A stretch of DNA of 64,000 nucleotides, taken from the NCBI GenBank assembly GCA_002297545.1, contig DBLZ01000042.1, forward strand, positions 951-64,950, given 5' to 3'. The position numbers and the translations under genes were made by a program. Positions 37,758-44,753 of the stretch are shown here, in pieces. Source of the DNA: Prevotellaceae bacterium UBA711. Its GTDB lineage: Bacteria; Bacteroidota; Bacteroidia; Bacteroidales; Bacteroidaceae. Each line of letters opens with the position of its first letter. Position 1 is the stretch's first letter. Below the pieces are notes generated by a model that saw nothing but the letters and a program-made list of their open reading frames with translations, had not been told where the DNA came from and did no database searches.

Positions 37758-38096
37758 TTATCCGTATATCTGGCAAATGAGTGCTACCAAAGAGAGCAAG
37801 AGACCCAACAGACTGCAAACAGCAGCTATAATGGTACTATACGCCAGGCGACGCTCGCGTCTGTCCTTGCCGACAAAGCCGCCGTCACGCAGCATCGCCT
37901 TACCGCGATAGGTTATCTCATAATAATCTTCAAACTCTTTCAGGTAGCCTTCCTCCGTAAGAAAATCAATGGCACACAGCCAGTCTTTAGGGGCTTTTTC
38001 GTCGTCCAATAATAAATTGGATGGTATCCTGCCCGTCTGTACGCCATTAAACATCCCCAAAACTTCATCAAGACGTATGCTGTCAAACCAATCCAT
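37758..38096 (-). CDS. Reverse-strand winged-helix-like membrane protein, moron candidate
   Basis: 112 residues on the strand opposite to all its neighbours. The first 80 (MDWFDSIRLDEVLGMFNGVQ ... YYEITYRGKAML) look like a winged-helix fold; the last 25 (IIAAVCSLLGLLLSLVALIC) form a membrane helix. The ATG at 38096 is chosen because a TATCTTTG element sits 16 bases before it; the frame is open to 38216 but would run through the promoter. Own promoter and opposite strand suggest expression during lysogeny. It lies beside the MuF gene's possible toxin end. Function unknown. Confidence 0.65.
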   Translation of the reverse strand: MDWFDSIRLDEVLGMFNGVQTGRIPSNLLLDDEKAPKDWLCAIDFLTEEGYLKEFEDYYEITYRGKAMLRDGGFVGKDRRERRLAYSTIIAAVCSLLGLLLSLVALICQIYG

Positions 38097-38111
38097 ATCC
38101 TTTTTTGGCTG

Positions 38112-38119
38112 CAAAGATA
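38112..38119 (-). promoter_or_regulatory. -7 promoter element for the reverse-strand moron
   Basis: TATCTTTG on the minus strand (TAnnTTTG), 16 bases before ATG 38096; the -33 element is weak. Confidence 0.55.
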
Positions 38120-38168
38120 GCGAAAACCAAGCAGTAACTGACCAAACATTTATCAAAACAACAACGCT

Positions 38169-38402
38169 ATGAACAAAATTATCACCTTTCTCAAACAAAG
38201 TAACCGCTACAAGCACCTCATCGGTGGTCTGCTGGTCGGCATCGTGGCTCTCAATCCGTGGACGGCCATGTATTCATCCCTGATAGCAGCATCATGCCTT
38301 GAGCTAAAGGACAAGCTCAAAGGATGCTACTGGGATTGGGTAGACTGGCTGATGACAATCATCGGCGGATTGATTTCCACCATTATTTGGTGCCTTGTAT
38401 GA
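38169..38402 (+). CDS. Small membrane protein, holin-like
   Basis: 77 residues with two hydrophobic segments (LIGGLLVGIVALNPWTAMYS and WLMTIIGGLISTIIWCLV) and a short charged loop ELKDKLKG between them. Very similar small proteins are frequent in Bacteroides phages near tail or lysis genes. A holin role fits size and topology but the lysis cassette is 8 kb away on the other strand. Divergent from the moron gene. Confidence 0.55.
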   Translation: MNKIITFLKQSNRYKHLIGGLLVGIVALNPWTAMYSSLIAASCLELKDKLKGCYWDWVDWLMTIIGGLISTIIWCLV

Positions 38403-38432
38403 TTTCTTACCTGTAAACAGCCATTTATTCCG

Positions 38433-38440
38433 TAACTTTG
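38433..38440 (+). promoter_or_regulatory. Promoter element for the DGR template RNA
   Basis: TAACTTTG (TAnnTTTG), 26 bases upstream of the template repeat, so transcription would begin about 20 bases before it. No coding sequence lies between. Confidence 0.55.
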
Positions 38441-38466
38441 CACCCCGAACGGTGGAGTTCCCCATA

Positions 38467-38579
38467 GCCCGTGTGGTCTATCGTGGCAACAACAACGCGA
38501 ACCCGAATGGCGGTGTGTCGTACGCGAATGCGAATAACGATGCGTCGAATGCGAACACGAATGTCGGGTCGCGTCTCGC
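38467..38579 (+). repeat. DGR template repeat (TR)
   Basis: 113 bp containing 26 adenines, many as AAC/AAT codons in the frame of the variable repeat, the usual device that limits changed codons to useful amino acids and avoids stops. Aligns to 12217-12329. It ends with GGGTCGCGTCTCGC, identical in both copies. Confidence 0.93.
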
Positions 38580-38786
38580 AAACAGCAAATTACTAAATCG
38601 GCGTACAACACCGGGGACGTGTCCCCACAGTGGTGCCGAGGGGAACAAACCACAGCAACAGCAGCCTCATGGCTGGAAAGCTGAAAAACTAACAGGATGA
38701 GCAGGGTTTGGTAGGTCGCCACCAGGCGATTCGAAGAAGCCGGGCTCAAGAATTGAAGGCTCATAGCCTCATTACACTTAACACCA
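38580..38786 (+). ncRNA. TR-RT spacer, probably the structured part of the DGR RNA
   Basis: No gene here. Contains a perfect hairpin GGGGAC-GT-GTCCCC and flanking CACC/GGTG and CGGC/GCCG pairs that extend it. In characterised DGRs (Bordetella phage BPP-1) the region between template and RT is needed for priming and cDNA synthesis, so this is expected to be functional RNA. Confidence 0.6.
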
Positions 38787-40088
38787 ATGCGCAGAGAAGG
38801 CCATATCATAGAGGAAATAGTGGACTACGCCAATATGGCGGAGGCCTTCAAACAGGTGCTACGCGGCAAAAAGCGAAAACTATCGCGTCAAGGACGGAAC
38901 ATGCTTGCACATAAGGAGGATGTCATCGCGGAACTGTCCGCACAAATTGCCGAAGGCACATTCATGATCAGCGGTTATCGGGAAAGAACTATCACGGAGG
39001 GAGGAAAGCTCCGCCGCATACAAGTTCTCACCATGAAAGACCGCATCGCCGTACACGCCATCATGGCGATAGTGGACAGGCATCTGCGCAAACGTTTCAT
39101 ACGCACCACCTCCGCCAGCATCAAGAACCGGGGGATGCACGACCTACTGGACTACATCTGCAGGGACATGGAGCAAGACCCTAAAGGAACAAGGTTCTGC
39201 TACAAGTTCGACATCTCCAAGTTCTATGAGAGTACCGGGCAGGATTTCGTGATGTATTGTGTCCGAAGGGTATTCAAGGACAAAAAGCTCATCTCCATGC
39301 TGGACGGTTTCGTTCACATGATGCCGCAGGGGCTCAGCATCGGGTTGCGTTCCTCCCAGGGACTGGGCAACCTGCTCTTGTCTGTGTATCTGGACCATTA
39401 CCTCAAGGACAAGTACGGCATACGCTATTTCTACCGCTATTGTGATGACGGTGTCGTGCTTTGTGAAACGAAAGCGGAACTGTGGACAATTCGTGACATC
39501 ATCCATTCTCTGGTGGAACAGATAGACCTCAAGGTGAAAGCCAACGAGCGTGTGTTCCCTGTAACCGAGGGTATCGACTTTCTGGGATATGTCATCTATC
39601 CCGACCATGTGCGTCTGCGTAAGCGCATAAAGCAGAAATTCGCCCGCAAGATGCACGATGTGAAGAGCAGGAAAAGACGGCGTGTATTGACAGCAAGTTT
39701 CTACGGAATGGCAAAACATGCCGACTGTATAATGTTGTTTCATAAATTAACAGGCAAACAAATGAAATCCTTTAAAGATTTGAATGTCGCTTACAAGCCG
39801 GAAGACGGCAAGAAGCGGTTTGCGGGTGCGGTGGTGAGCATCCGCGAGTTGGTAAACCTCCCCATCGTGGTCAAGGACTTCGAGACGGGTGTCAAAACAA
39901 GCCAGGGCGAAGACCGCTGCGTAGTGGCCATCGAAGTATCGGGTGAGCCAAAGAAATTCTTTACCAACTCGGAGGAAATGAAGAACATCCTCCAGCAAGT
40001 GAGTGAAGTGCCGGACGGTTTTCCCTTTGAAACCACCATCAAGTCGGAAACATTCGGCAAGGGTCGAACAAAATACATTTTCACATGA
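38787..40088 (+). CDS. DGR reverse transcriptase with extra C-terminal domain
   Basis: 433 residues. It copies the template RNA into mutagenised cDNA for transfer to the fibre gene. RT motifs: CYKFDISKFYESTG (motif A), GLSIGLRSSQGLGNLLLSVY (motif B; DGR-type SQ) and FYRYCDDGVVLC (motif C, YxDD). The thumb region runs to about residue 325. From MKSFKDLNVAYK onward (about 327-433) there is an additional domain, not part of a standard DGR RT, resembling small stand-alone OB-fold-like phage proteins (FAGAVVSIRELVNLPIVVKD ... TTIKSETFGKG). No separate Avd helical-bundle gene is seen. Confidence 0.93.
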   Translation: MRREGHIIEEIVDYANMAEAFKQVLRGKKRKLSRQGRNMLAHKEDVIAELSAQIAEGTFMISGYRERTITEGGKLRRIQVLTMKDRIAVHAIMAIVDRHLRKRFIRTTSASIKNRGMHDLLDYICRDMEQDPKGTRFCYKFDISKFYESTGQDFVMYCVRRVFKDKKLISMLDGFVHMMPQGLSIGLRSSQGLGNLLLSVYLDHYLKDKYGIRYFYRYCDDGVVLCETKAELWTIRDIIHSLVEQIDLKVKANERVFPVTEGIDFLGYVIYPDHVRLRKRIKQKFARKMHDVKSRKRRRVLTASFYGMAKHADCIMLFHKLTGKQMKSFKDLNVAYKPEDGKKRFAGAVVSIRELVNLPIVVKDFETGVKTSQGEDRCVVAIEVSGEPKKFFTNSEEMKNILQQVSEVPDGFPFETTIKSETFGKGRTKYIFT

Positions 40089-40567
40089 GAAGAATTGAAG
40101 GAACAGCCGGGGTTAAGCCCATCGAATGCACCCACCCGGCCAAAAACAAATGGCGCATACGCTGGAATATCCAACCGAATAACGACGGCTCGGCCACATA
40201 CATGGAGGAGGAGTTCAACCACCGCCCCACTGACGAGGAAATCAGACAGACCATCATCGGCTGGTACAACGCCCAGACAGAGGAAAACATTCTGTCCGGC
40301 TTTGAATGGAACGGCATGAAAGTGTGGCTCTCCACGGAAAACCAGTTCAACTACAAGGCTGCCTATGACCTCGCCATACAGACTGACGGGGCAACGCTGC
40401 CTGTCACGTTCAAGTTCGGTACTGACGATACGCCATGCTATCACACATTCAACTCGGTCGGAGAACTGGCAGACTTCTATACCAAAGCTATGACGCACAT
40501 ACAGTCGTCACTGGAAAGAGGCTGGAACAATAAGGATGCCTTCCGCCCGGATACATACACGCTATGA
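40085..40567 (+). CDS. Hypothetical protein overlapping the DGR reverse transcriptase
   Basis: 160 residues, ATG inside the last codons of the RT gene (four-base overlap), so translation is coupled. It has a mixed alpha/beta pattern with FEWNGMKVWLSTENQFNYKA and GATLPVTFKFGTDD segments, which recall proteins found in Bacteroides phage tail regions. No known motif or membrane helix. Either a DGR accessory protein or a structural gene placed here. Confidence 0.65.
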   Translation: MRRIEGTAGVKPIECTHPAKNKWRIRWNIQPNNDGSATYMEEEFNHRPTDEEIRQTIIGWYNAQTEENILSGFEWNGMKVWLSTENQFNYKAAYDLAIQTDGATLPVTFKFGTDDTPCYHTFNSVGELADFYTKAMTHIQSSLERGWNNKDAFRPDTYTL

Positions 40568-40591
40568 CAATAGTCCCTTCGGGGGAGGGAT

Positions 40592-40742
40592 AAAAAAGCC
40601 CCCGGCCTGTTAAAAATCATCTCACCTACTTTTAACCAAAACACCTGCACGGCGCACGACCGGGGGCTGTATGCCCTCGCTCGCGCCGTGCAGGCTGCGT
40701 TTGGTATTGCTGCGCACAGAATGCGCATAAGTAAGTGAGATG
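40592..40742 (-). ncRNA. Structured leftward small RNA with promoter and pseudoknot-type 3' end
   Basis: Read on the minus strand. Stem P1: 40729-40742 with 40618-40631 (14 bp, one mismatch). A local hairpin TGCGCA (40711-40716/40722-40727). P2: 40700-40705 with 40635-40640. P3: 40683-40694 with 40644-40655, 12 bp perfect. The P3 apical loop (40658-40668, AGCCCCCGGTC) pairs with the 3' tail (40597-40607, GGCCGGGGGCT), which is followed by six U (40591-40596). A TATCTTTG promoter at 40746-40753 would start the RNA at the P1 stem. No ORF of size lies in it. About 150 nt. No family recognised. Confidence 0.7.
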
Positions 40743-40745
40743 GTG

Positions 40746-40753
40746 CAAAGATA
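40746..40753 (-). promoter_or_regulatory. Promoter element for the small RNA
   Basis: TATCTTTG on the minus strand, preceded by AT-rich DNA; same GCAAAGATA context as the early promoter at 49990 and the moron promoter at 38112. Confidence 0.6.
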
Positions 40754-40767
40754 CATATATTTTCCTT

Positions 40768-41022
40768 ATGAAGGTATTTGAGATAGTATATTTGAACAAA
40801 GATTTGCTGAAAATCTTTCAAGAAACAGGCATAAGATCCGATGACGTGCGATACATTGAGCTGTTCAATGAATACCGCACGATGGTGGCCAATAAGTATA
40901 AGGTGTCATATATAGTGGCTTCGCTCGCCACAAAATATGGCATCAGTGAGCGCAAGGTATATTACCTTATCAAACTGTTCAAATCGGACTGCATCCTGCA
41001 TGCAGCGCAAAACGCGACATAA
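40768..41022 (+). CDS. Small helix-turn-helix protein, Mor/C-like regulator candidate
   Basis: 84 residues from ATG 40768. The C-terminal part holds a helix-turn-helix, YIVASLATKYGISERKVYYL, preceded by a helix with basic residues (NEYRTMVANKYKVS). This resembles the Mor/C family activators of Mu middle/late genes and is about right in size. The longer start at 40735 would run through the small RNA promoter. It lies just before the operator-like repeat at 41042-41078. Confidence 0.6.
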   Translation: MKVFEIVYLNKDLLKIFQETGIRSDDVRYIELFNEYRTMVANKYKVSYIVASLATKYGISERKVYYLIKLFKSDCILHAAQNAT

Positions 41023-41041
41023 ACGCCTCTTTTAAGCTGCA

Positions 41042-41078
41042 GTCGTACTACCTTTGCACATGTTTTCAAAAGTACGAC
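41042..41078 (+). promoter_or_regulatory. Promoter inside an 8-bp inverted repeat, for the modification genes
   Basis: GTCGTACT (41042-41049) and AGTACGAC (41071-41078) are perfect reverse complements; the TACCTTTG -7 element (41049-41056) lies between them, directly before the ATG at 41080. A protein bound here would control the promoter; the HTH gene just upstream is the natural candidate. Confidence 0.55.
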
Positions 41079-41079
41079 C

Positions 41080-41718
41080 ATGAACAAGTATCATCAATTA
41101 CTACACAGGATTCTCCTTGAGGGGAAGAACCAGACCAACAAGAAAGGCAATATCCGCTACCTGCTCAATGAGCTATTGAGCCTTACCCCTGCCGACCTCC
41201 TTGAGATATTCGAAGGCCACGGCATCGCCAGGAAGAAGCTGCGCTCAGAGCTGCGTCTCTTCATGCAGGGTGAGCGCAACGTGGATAAGTATCGCGACGC
41301 AGGCATACACTGGTGGGACTATTGTGGCTCCATCCTCGTAAATTCATATCCCACATATTTCGAGAAGCTGCCGCCGCTCATTGACAAGATAAACCTGGAG
41401 AAACGCAACAGCAAAAACTATGTGCTGTTCCTCGGCTCCACCAACGTGGAGAGCAATCAGGCTCCATGCCTTAGCCTTGTGCAGTTCCAGATTGACGACG
41501 GGGAACTGGTGATATCGGCATACCAGCGCAGTTCTGATGCCAACCTGGGACTGCCTGCCGACATATACCATCTGTATCTTATAGCCCGGCAGATAAACCT
41601 GCCGCTAAAGTCCATCACCATACATCTTGCCAACGTACACATCTACAATAACAACATCGATCATACACGCTCGCTGCTGGACGGCAACGAGGATGTAAAA
41701 TTTGAACTGAACGTATAA
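41080..41718 (+). CDS. Thymidylate-synthase-fold enzyme, dCMP hydroxymethylase-like
   Basis: 212 residues with the thymidylate synthase C-terminal core: APCLSLVQFQIDDGEL (active-site Cys in PC), YQRSSDANLGLPADIYHLYL (QRSxD phosphate-binding Arg-Ser and Asp, then GLP) and LANVHIYNNNID (HxY). Where thymidylate synthase has Asn in GLPFN (dUMP recognition) this protein has Asp (GLPAD), the change known from T4 dCMP hydroxymethylase and CMP hydroxymethylases. So the substrate is likely dCMP, and the product hydroxymethyl-dCMP. The N-terminal part is shorter than in classical enzymes. Followed without gap by a DNA adenine methylase. Confidence 0.7.
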   Translation: MNKYHQLLHRILLEGKNQTNKKGNIRYLLNELLSLTPADLLEIFEGHGIARKKLRSELRLFMQGERNVDKYRDAGIHWWDYCGSILVNSYPTYFEKLPPLIDKINLEKRNSKNYVLFLGSTNVESNQAPCLSLVQFQIDDGELVISAYQRSSDANLGLPADIYHLYLIARQINLPLKSITIHLANVHIYNNNIDHTRSLLDGNEDVKFELNV

Positions 41719-42573
41719 ATGAGAAAGCACTATCTGTCTGCCCCACTCCCTTTTGTGGGACAAAAGCGAATGTTCGCACGTGAGTTTATCAATGTCCTGA
41801 AGCAATTTCCCGAGGATACCGTCTTTGTCGACTTATTTGGCGGTTCCGGCTTGCTGTCGCATATCGCCAAATGCCAGAAGCCAAAGGCGACTGTTGTTTA
41901 CAATGATTTTGACAATTATCGGAAGAGGTTGGATGCCGTACCACAGACAAACGAGCTGCTGGCCGATTTGCGAAAGATTGTATCAGGCATTCCACGCCTC
42001 AAGCCCATCACTGGTGAAAAACGAGACGACGTGCTTGAGTGTATCAAAGGATATGAACGGCGCTATGGCTATGTTGACTACATCACTCTGTCGCCATCGC
42101 TCCTGTTCTCCATGAAATATAAGCTGTGCATAGAGGACATACAAAAGGAGACGTTCTATAATAAAATCAGGGCTACTGACTATCCATTGTGCACGGACTA
42201 CCTTGACGGCATCACCGTGGTATCTTGTGATTACAGGAAATTGTACCGACAGTACAAGGACAATCCCGACGTAGTATTTCTGGTAGACCCTCCATACCTG
42301 AGTACCGATGTTGGCACATATAACATGTACTGGAAAATGTCCGACTATCTGGATGTATTGAGCATCCTTGCCGGGTATCGCTTTGTGTACTTCACTTCTA
42401 ACAAGTCCTCCATCCTGGAGCTGTGCGAATGGCTCGGAAGGAACCGCACCTTGGGCAATCCGTTTGAGCACTGTAAAAAAGTGGAATTCAACACCACCAT
42501 GAACTACAATTCCTCCTATACGGACATGATGCTATACACCAATACGGAGGATGGCATTAGGATTGCGTCCTAA
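41719..42573 (+). CDS. D12-class DNA adenine N6-methyltransferase (Dam-like)
   Basis: 284 residues. SAM-binding motif DLFGGSGLLSHIA (about 35-47) with preceding LPFVGQKRM, and the catalytic DPPYLSTDVGTY (about 191-202), the D12 signature. It starts one base after the stop of the hydroxymethylase-like gene. Transposable phages often carry DNA-modifying enzymes (Mu uses Mom) to avoid restriction, which is the likely role. A convergent terminator follows. Confidence 0.92.
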   Translation: MRKHYLSAPLPFVGQKRMFAREFINVLKQFPEDTVFVDLFGGSGLLSHIAKCQKPKATVVYNDFDNYRKRLDAVPQTNELLADLRKIVSGIPRLKPITGEKRDDVLECIKGYERRYGYVDYITLSPSLLFSMKYKLCIEDIQKETFYNKIRATDYPLCTDYLDGITVVSCDYRKLYRQYKDNPDVVFLVDPPYLSTDVGTYNMYWKMSDYLDVLSILAGYRFVYFTSNKSSILELCEWLGRNRTLGNPFEHCKKVEFNTTMNYNSSYTDMMLYTNTEDGIRIAS

Positions 42574-42594
42574 TGGCATTTTATTCCCGTTCTA

Positions 42595-42645
42595 ACGCAA
42601 CAGAAGGGCGTCCCAAGCAATTCCCGGGACGCCCTTCTGTTGCGT
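42595..42645. terminator. Strong bidirectional terminator between convergent operons
   Basis: 20-bp perfect stem (42595-42614, with its complement 42626-42645) around an 11-nt loop, between the Dam-like gene and the leftward early operon's last gene. Confidence 0.85.
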
Positions 42646-42653
42646 TTGTGTGG

Positions 42654-43091
42654 CTAATTTTGGCGCGTACAGCGCAACTCATACACTTCTATGCTCTCCA
42701 CTATCTCGTCATGGTCGTGGTTGGTGTGGGTCTCTTTCAGTGTTAGGGCGGAATATGTCTGCCCTTGCATGCCCTCCAAAGCCCGCTGAATGTCCGCCGA
42801 GTAATCAAATACCTCCAGCAACTCGTCCTGATGGGGACTGCCGTCTGCAGCAGAACCGCTCCAATCCGTCACTACATGCAGCTTCAGCCTGCATGTCCCA
42901 CGCAATGCCGCACGGCCTGTGAATGGCTGCCATTCTATCGGACCAAACTCCACAAACACGGCAGGACGCGGCCAGTTGTCTTCCTGCTCTATGTATTCCA
43001 CATTGCGGTTCCACAGGTCTATGTGCTTTATCTTGCCTTCGCCCACTGTCTTCAGGCGTTCACACAGGGCTTTGTACAGTTCTTTTCTCAT
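42654..43091 (-). CDS. Tail terminator/minor tail protein candidate
   Basis: 145 residues, alpha/beta with RKELYKALCERLKTV at the start, a Trp/Pro-rich centre (DNWPRPAVFVEFGPIEWQPF) and a regular LKLHVVTDW strand. Its place after a gpG-like tail-completion gene, as in Mu (gp37-type), and its size match tail-terminator proteins. It ends the leftward operon at the 42595 terminator. Family is inferred from synteny. Confidence 0.6.
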   Translation of the reverse strand: MRKELYKALCERLKTVGEGKIKHIDLWNRNVEYIEQEDNWPRPAVFVEFGPIEWQPFTGRAALRGTCRLKLHVVTDWSGSAADGSPHQDELLEVFDYSADIQRALEGMQGQTYSALTLKETHTNHDHDEIVESIEVYELRCTRQN

Positions 43092-43642
43092 CTCAGTTCA
43101 AATTCATGGTTAAAATAGTCATTGAGGTTCTCTTCTATAATCTCTTTTACAAGTTTCTCCACCTCTGGGGACTGGCCGATGAACCGTCGGCGGGGTATGA
43201 CTATGCTCTTGCCAACCTTCATCAGAGCCATCAGTCTCCAGAACTCAGCCTCGGTACTCAGGCGAATGGTGCGCTTGTCGTTTCTGCGCTCTCCGTTCTT
43301 CTTGCGTCCGAATGCCCCTGTGGCCTCGTAGTATTTTGCCCAGAAAAAACGCTTCATCTTTGCCGTCACCTTTATCTCGCCTCCATCGTTATGTATTCCG
43401 GCATAAGGCAGGTCGGAATGGAATGTGATGCTGTTTTCCGAGGACTTGCTCTTGATGCTCCTGCGAAGTTGGCCAGTATGTACCAGTGTGGCTCCGCCGG
43501 AGCGCATGGGAGACTTGCGCCGGGTCCAAGCCTCTGAAAAGAAAGCCTGACGTTCAAAGTTCTTGTCAAACTCGTCCGTCAGGTCAACCCGTATATCCTT
43601 CAGTATATTGCGGACTATCCGCTGCATATCATTTGTTGCCAT
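43088..43642 (-). CDS. Virion morphogenesis protein (Mu gpG-like tail completion)
   Basis: 184 residues from ATG 43642. Phage_tail_S/gpG pattern: RIVRNILKDIRVDLTDEFDK, ATLVHTGQLRRSIKSKSSEN (typical T/S-G-L-RxSI turn), YAGIHNDGGEIKV and VIPRRRFIGQSP, the conserved PxRxFLG. Joins heads and tails. The longer frame to 43804 would overlap the gene at 43629. Confidence 0.85.
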   Translation of the reverse strand: MATNDMQRIVRNILKDIRVDLTDEFDKNFERQAFFSEAWTRRKSPMRSGGATLVHTGQLRRSIKSKSSENSITFHSDLPYAGIHNDGGEIKVTAKMKRFFWAKYYEATGAFGRKKNGERRNDKRTIRLSTEAEFWRLMALMKVGKSIVIPRRRFIGQSPEVEKLVKEIIEENLNDYFNHEFELR

Positions 43643-43862
43643 GGTCAAAATCAAAAAACATTTGTACGTCCTCAGGCATGGTGTTTTTTGTCTCACAGGA
43701 GGCGTTGAGTATGTTATAAAATGTACGCTCGGATATACCATAAGTAGGATATACGTATCTGCGCCATATCTCGCGGTTGGAAACACCGTCTTTGGCGTGA
43801 TCATCGTATATCCTATTTATGTCCTGGACTCTTTTCTGATAACTTACTCCGCGTCTCGGCAT
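43629..43862 (-). CDS. Small HTH-like phage protein
   Basis: 77 residues from ATG 43862 (MPRRGVSYQKRVQDINRIYD). It includes a helix-turn-helix-like segment NREIWRRYVYPTYGISERTF near the centre and an acidic C-terminus. Its end overlaps the gpG-like gene's start by 14 bases. Similar small genes sit in the early regions of Bacteroidetes Mu-like phages; role unknown, a regulator is plausible. Confidence 0.55.
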   Translation of the reverse strand: MPRRGVSYQKRVQDINRIYDDHAKDGVSNREIWRRYVYPTYGISERTFYNILNASCETKNTMPEDVQMFFDFDHGNK

Positions 43863-43876
43863 CGTGTCGTGTCTGT

Positions 43877-44551
43877 TTAGGATTCCGTCATGCCTAATGG
43901 AATTGGCTTCCACTCTCCATTGTCGCCCTTCACCTCGGCACGGACAAACTGCTTGCTCACCGCAGGCTGGTAGCTTTCCTCTATGACTTGTACTCCTTCA
44001 AGGAAGCGTTCGTCACCTGTCTCCTGTGCCACTTTTCTCAGCTGCACGATGCGTGAGGCCTTCAGCGTGCCCTTGGCATCCCGGCTCAACAGTCTCAGCA
44101 CCATGCTCACCAACGATTTGGTTTTCTCGTCCTTGGCAAGACTCTGGATGTATTCCTTCACTATAGCTATGCCCTCCTCCACCGTGTCGCGGTAACCGTC
44201 TGTCACATACACTCCCAGTGTGATGCGCTTGTTTCCCTCGCTGTTGGTAAAGGTATGGCTGCGCTGGTCGGCCTTGATTTTTGTTTTGAAGAGGTCGGAC
44301 TTCATCTCCAGTATGGTTTTGAAGTTGTCCATCACCTGTTGCTTGCTCTCCTTTATCTGCTCGCTGATACCCATCAACACGGGGATTGAACTCTCTATCT
44401 CCTCATCCACCATCTTGCGGTACATTTCACGGTCGGCCTTGGCCTTCTCCTCTGTAGCCCTCTTGGCCTTTGCAATCTGGAAAGCCTCGAATTCGGCCTT
44501 CTCTTCTGCCGTCATCATGACGGTTTGCTTGTTGTTGTCTTTCATATTCAA
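43877..44551 (-). CDS. DUF3164 family protein
   Basis: 224 residues. N-terminal charged coiled coil (MMTAEEKAEFEAFQIAKAKR), then SHTFTNSEGNKRITLG and a helical C-terminal half with LLSRDAKGTLKASRIVQLRK. This is the DUF3164 pattern, a protein common in the early region of Mu-like phages with no known function to me. In an operon with neighbours on both sides. Confidence 0.82.
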   Translation of the reverse strand: MNMKDNNKQTVMMTAEEKAEFEAFQIAKAKRATEEKAKADREMYRKMVDEEIESSIPVLMGISEQIKESKQQVMDNFKTILEMKSDLFKTKIKADQRSHTFTNSEGNKRITLGVYVTDGYRDTVEEGIAIVKEYIQSLAKDEKTKSLVSMVLRLLSRDAKGTLKASRIVQLRKVAQETGDERFLEGVQVIEESYQPAVSKQFVRAEVKGDNGEWKPIPLGMTES

Positions 44552-44565
44552 TACTGTTTTAATGT

Positions 44566-44748
44566 TTAGTCTTCCTCATAGTTCTGCATCTCCGCTTCCT
44601 GACAAAGTAATGTCTCTTCATACTTGCCGTATGCCCACTCATGGAGGTCATTGTAAAACTCCTCACGTTCTTCAAGTGACAGCCATGTGCCGGCATCAAG
44701 TATCTGCACCTTCACTCTGTCCAGGAACTCTCGCGCTTGTTTTCTCAT
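44566..44748 (-). CDS. Small acidic hypothetical protein
   Basis: 60 residues, helical (LDRVKVQILDAGTWLSLEER, then acidic end QNYEED). No motif. Between DUF3164 and the GemA-like gene with short gaps. Confidence 0.55.
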   Translation of the reverse strand: MRKQAREFLDRVKVQILDAGTWLSLEEREEFYNDLHEWAYGKYEETLLCQEAEMQNYEED

Positions 44749-44753
44749 AGTAT

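Noticed and set aside
37707..38012. Rightward 101-codon frame opposite the moron gene
   Set aside because: Lies on the complement of a better gene with a membrane helix and promoter; its composition is that of a shadow frame.
38395..38700. 101-codon open frame spanning the template repeat
   Set aside because: It merely follows the codon phase of the VR; a promoter lies inside its start and the DGR template is expected to be non-coding RNA.
38400..40600. Retron or group II intron
   Set aside because: TR/VR pairing, adenine bias and the DGR-type RT motif B fit a DGR; no msr/msd end structure or intron domain V is seen.
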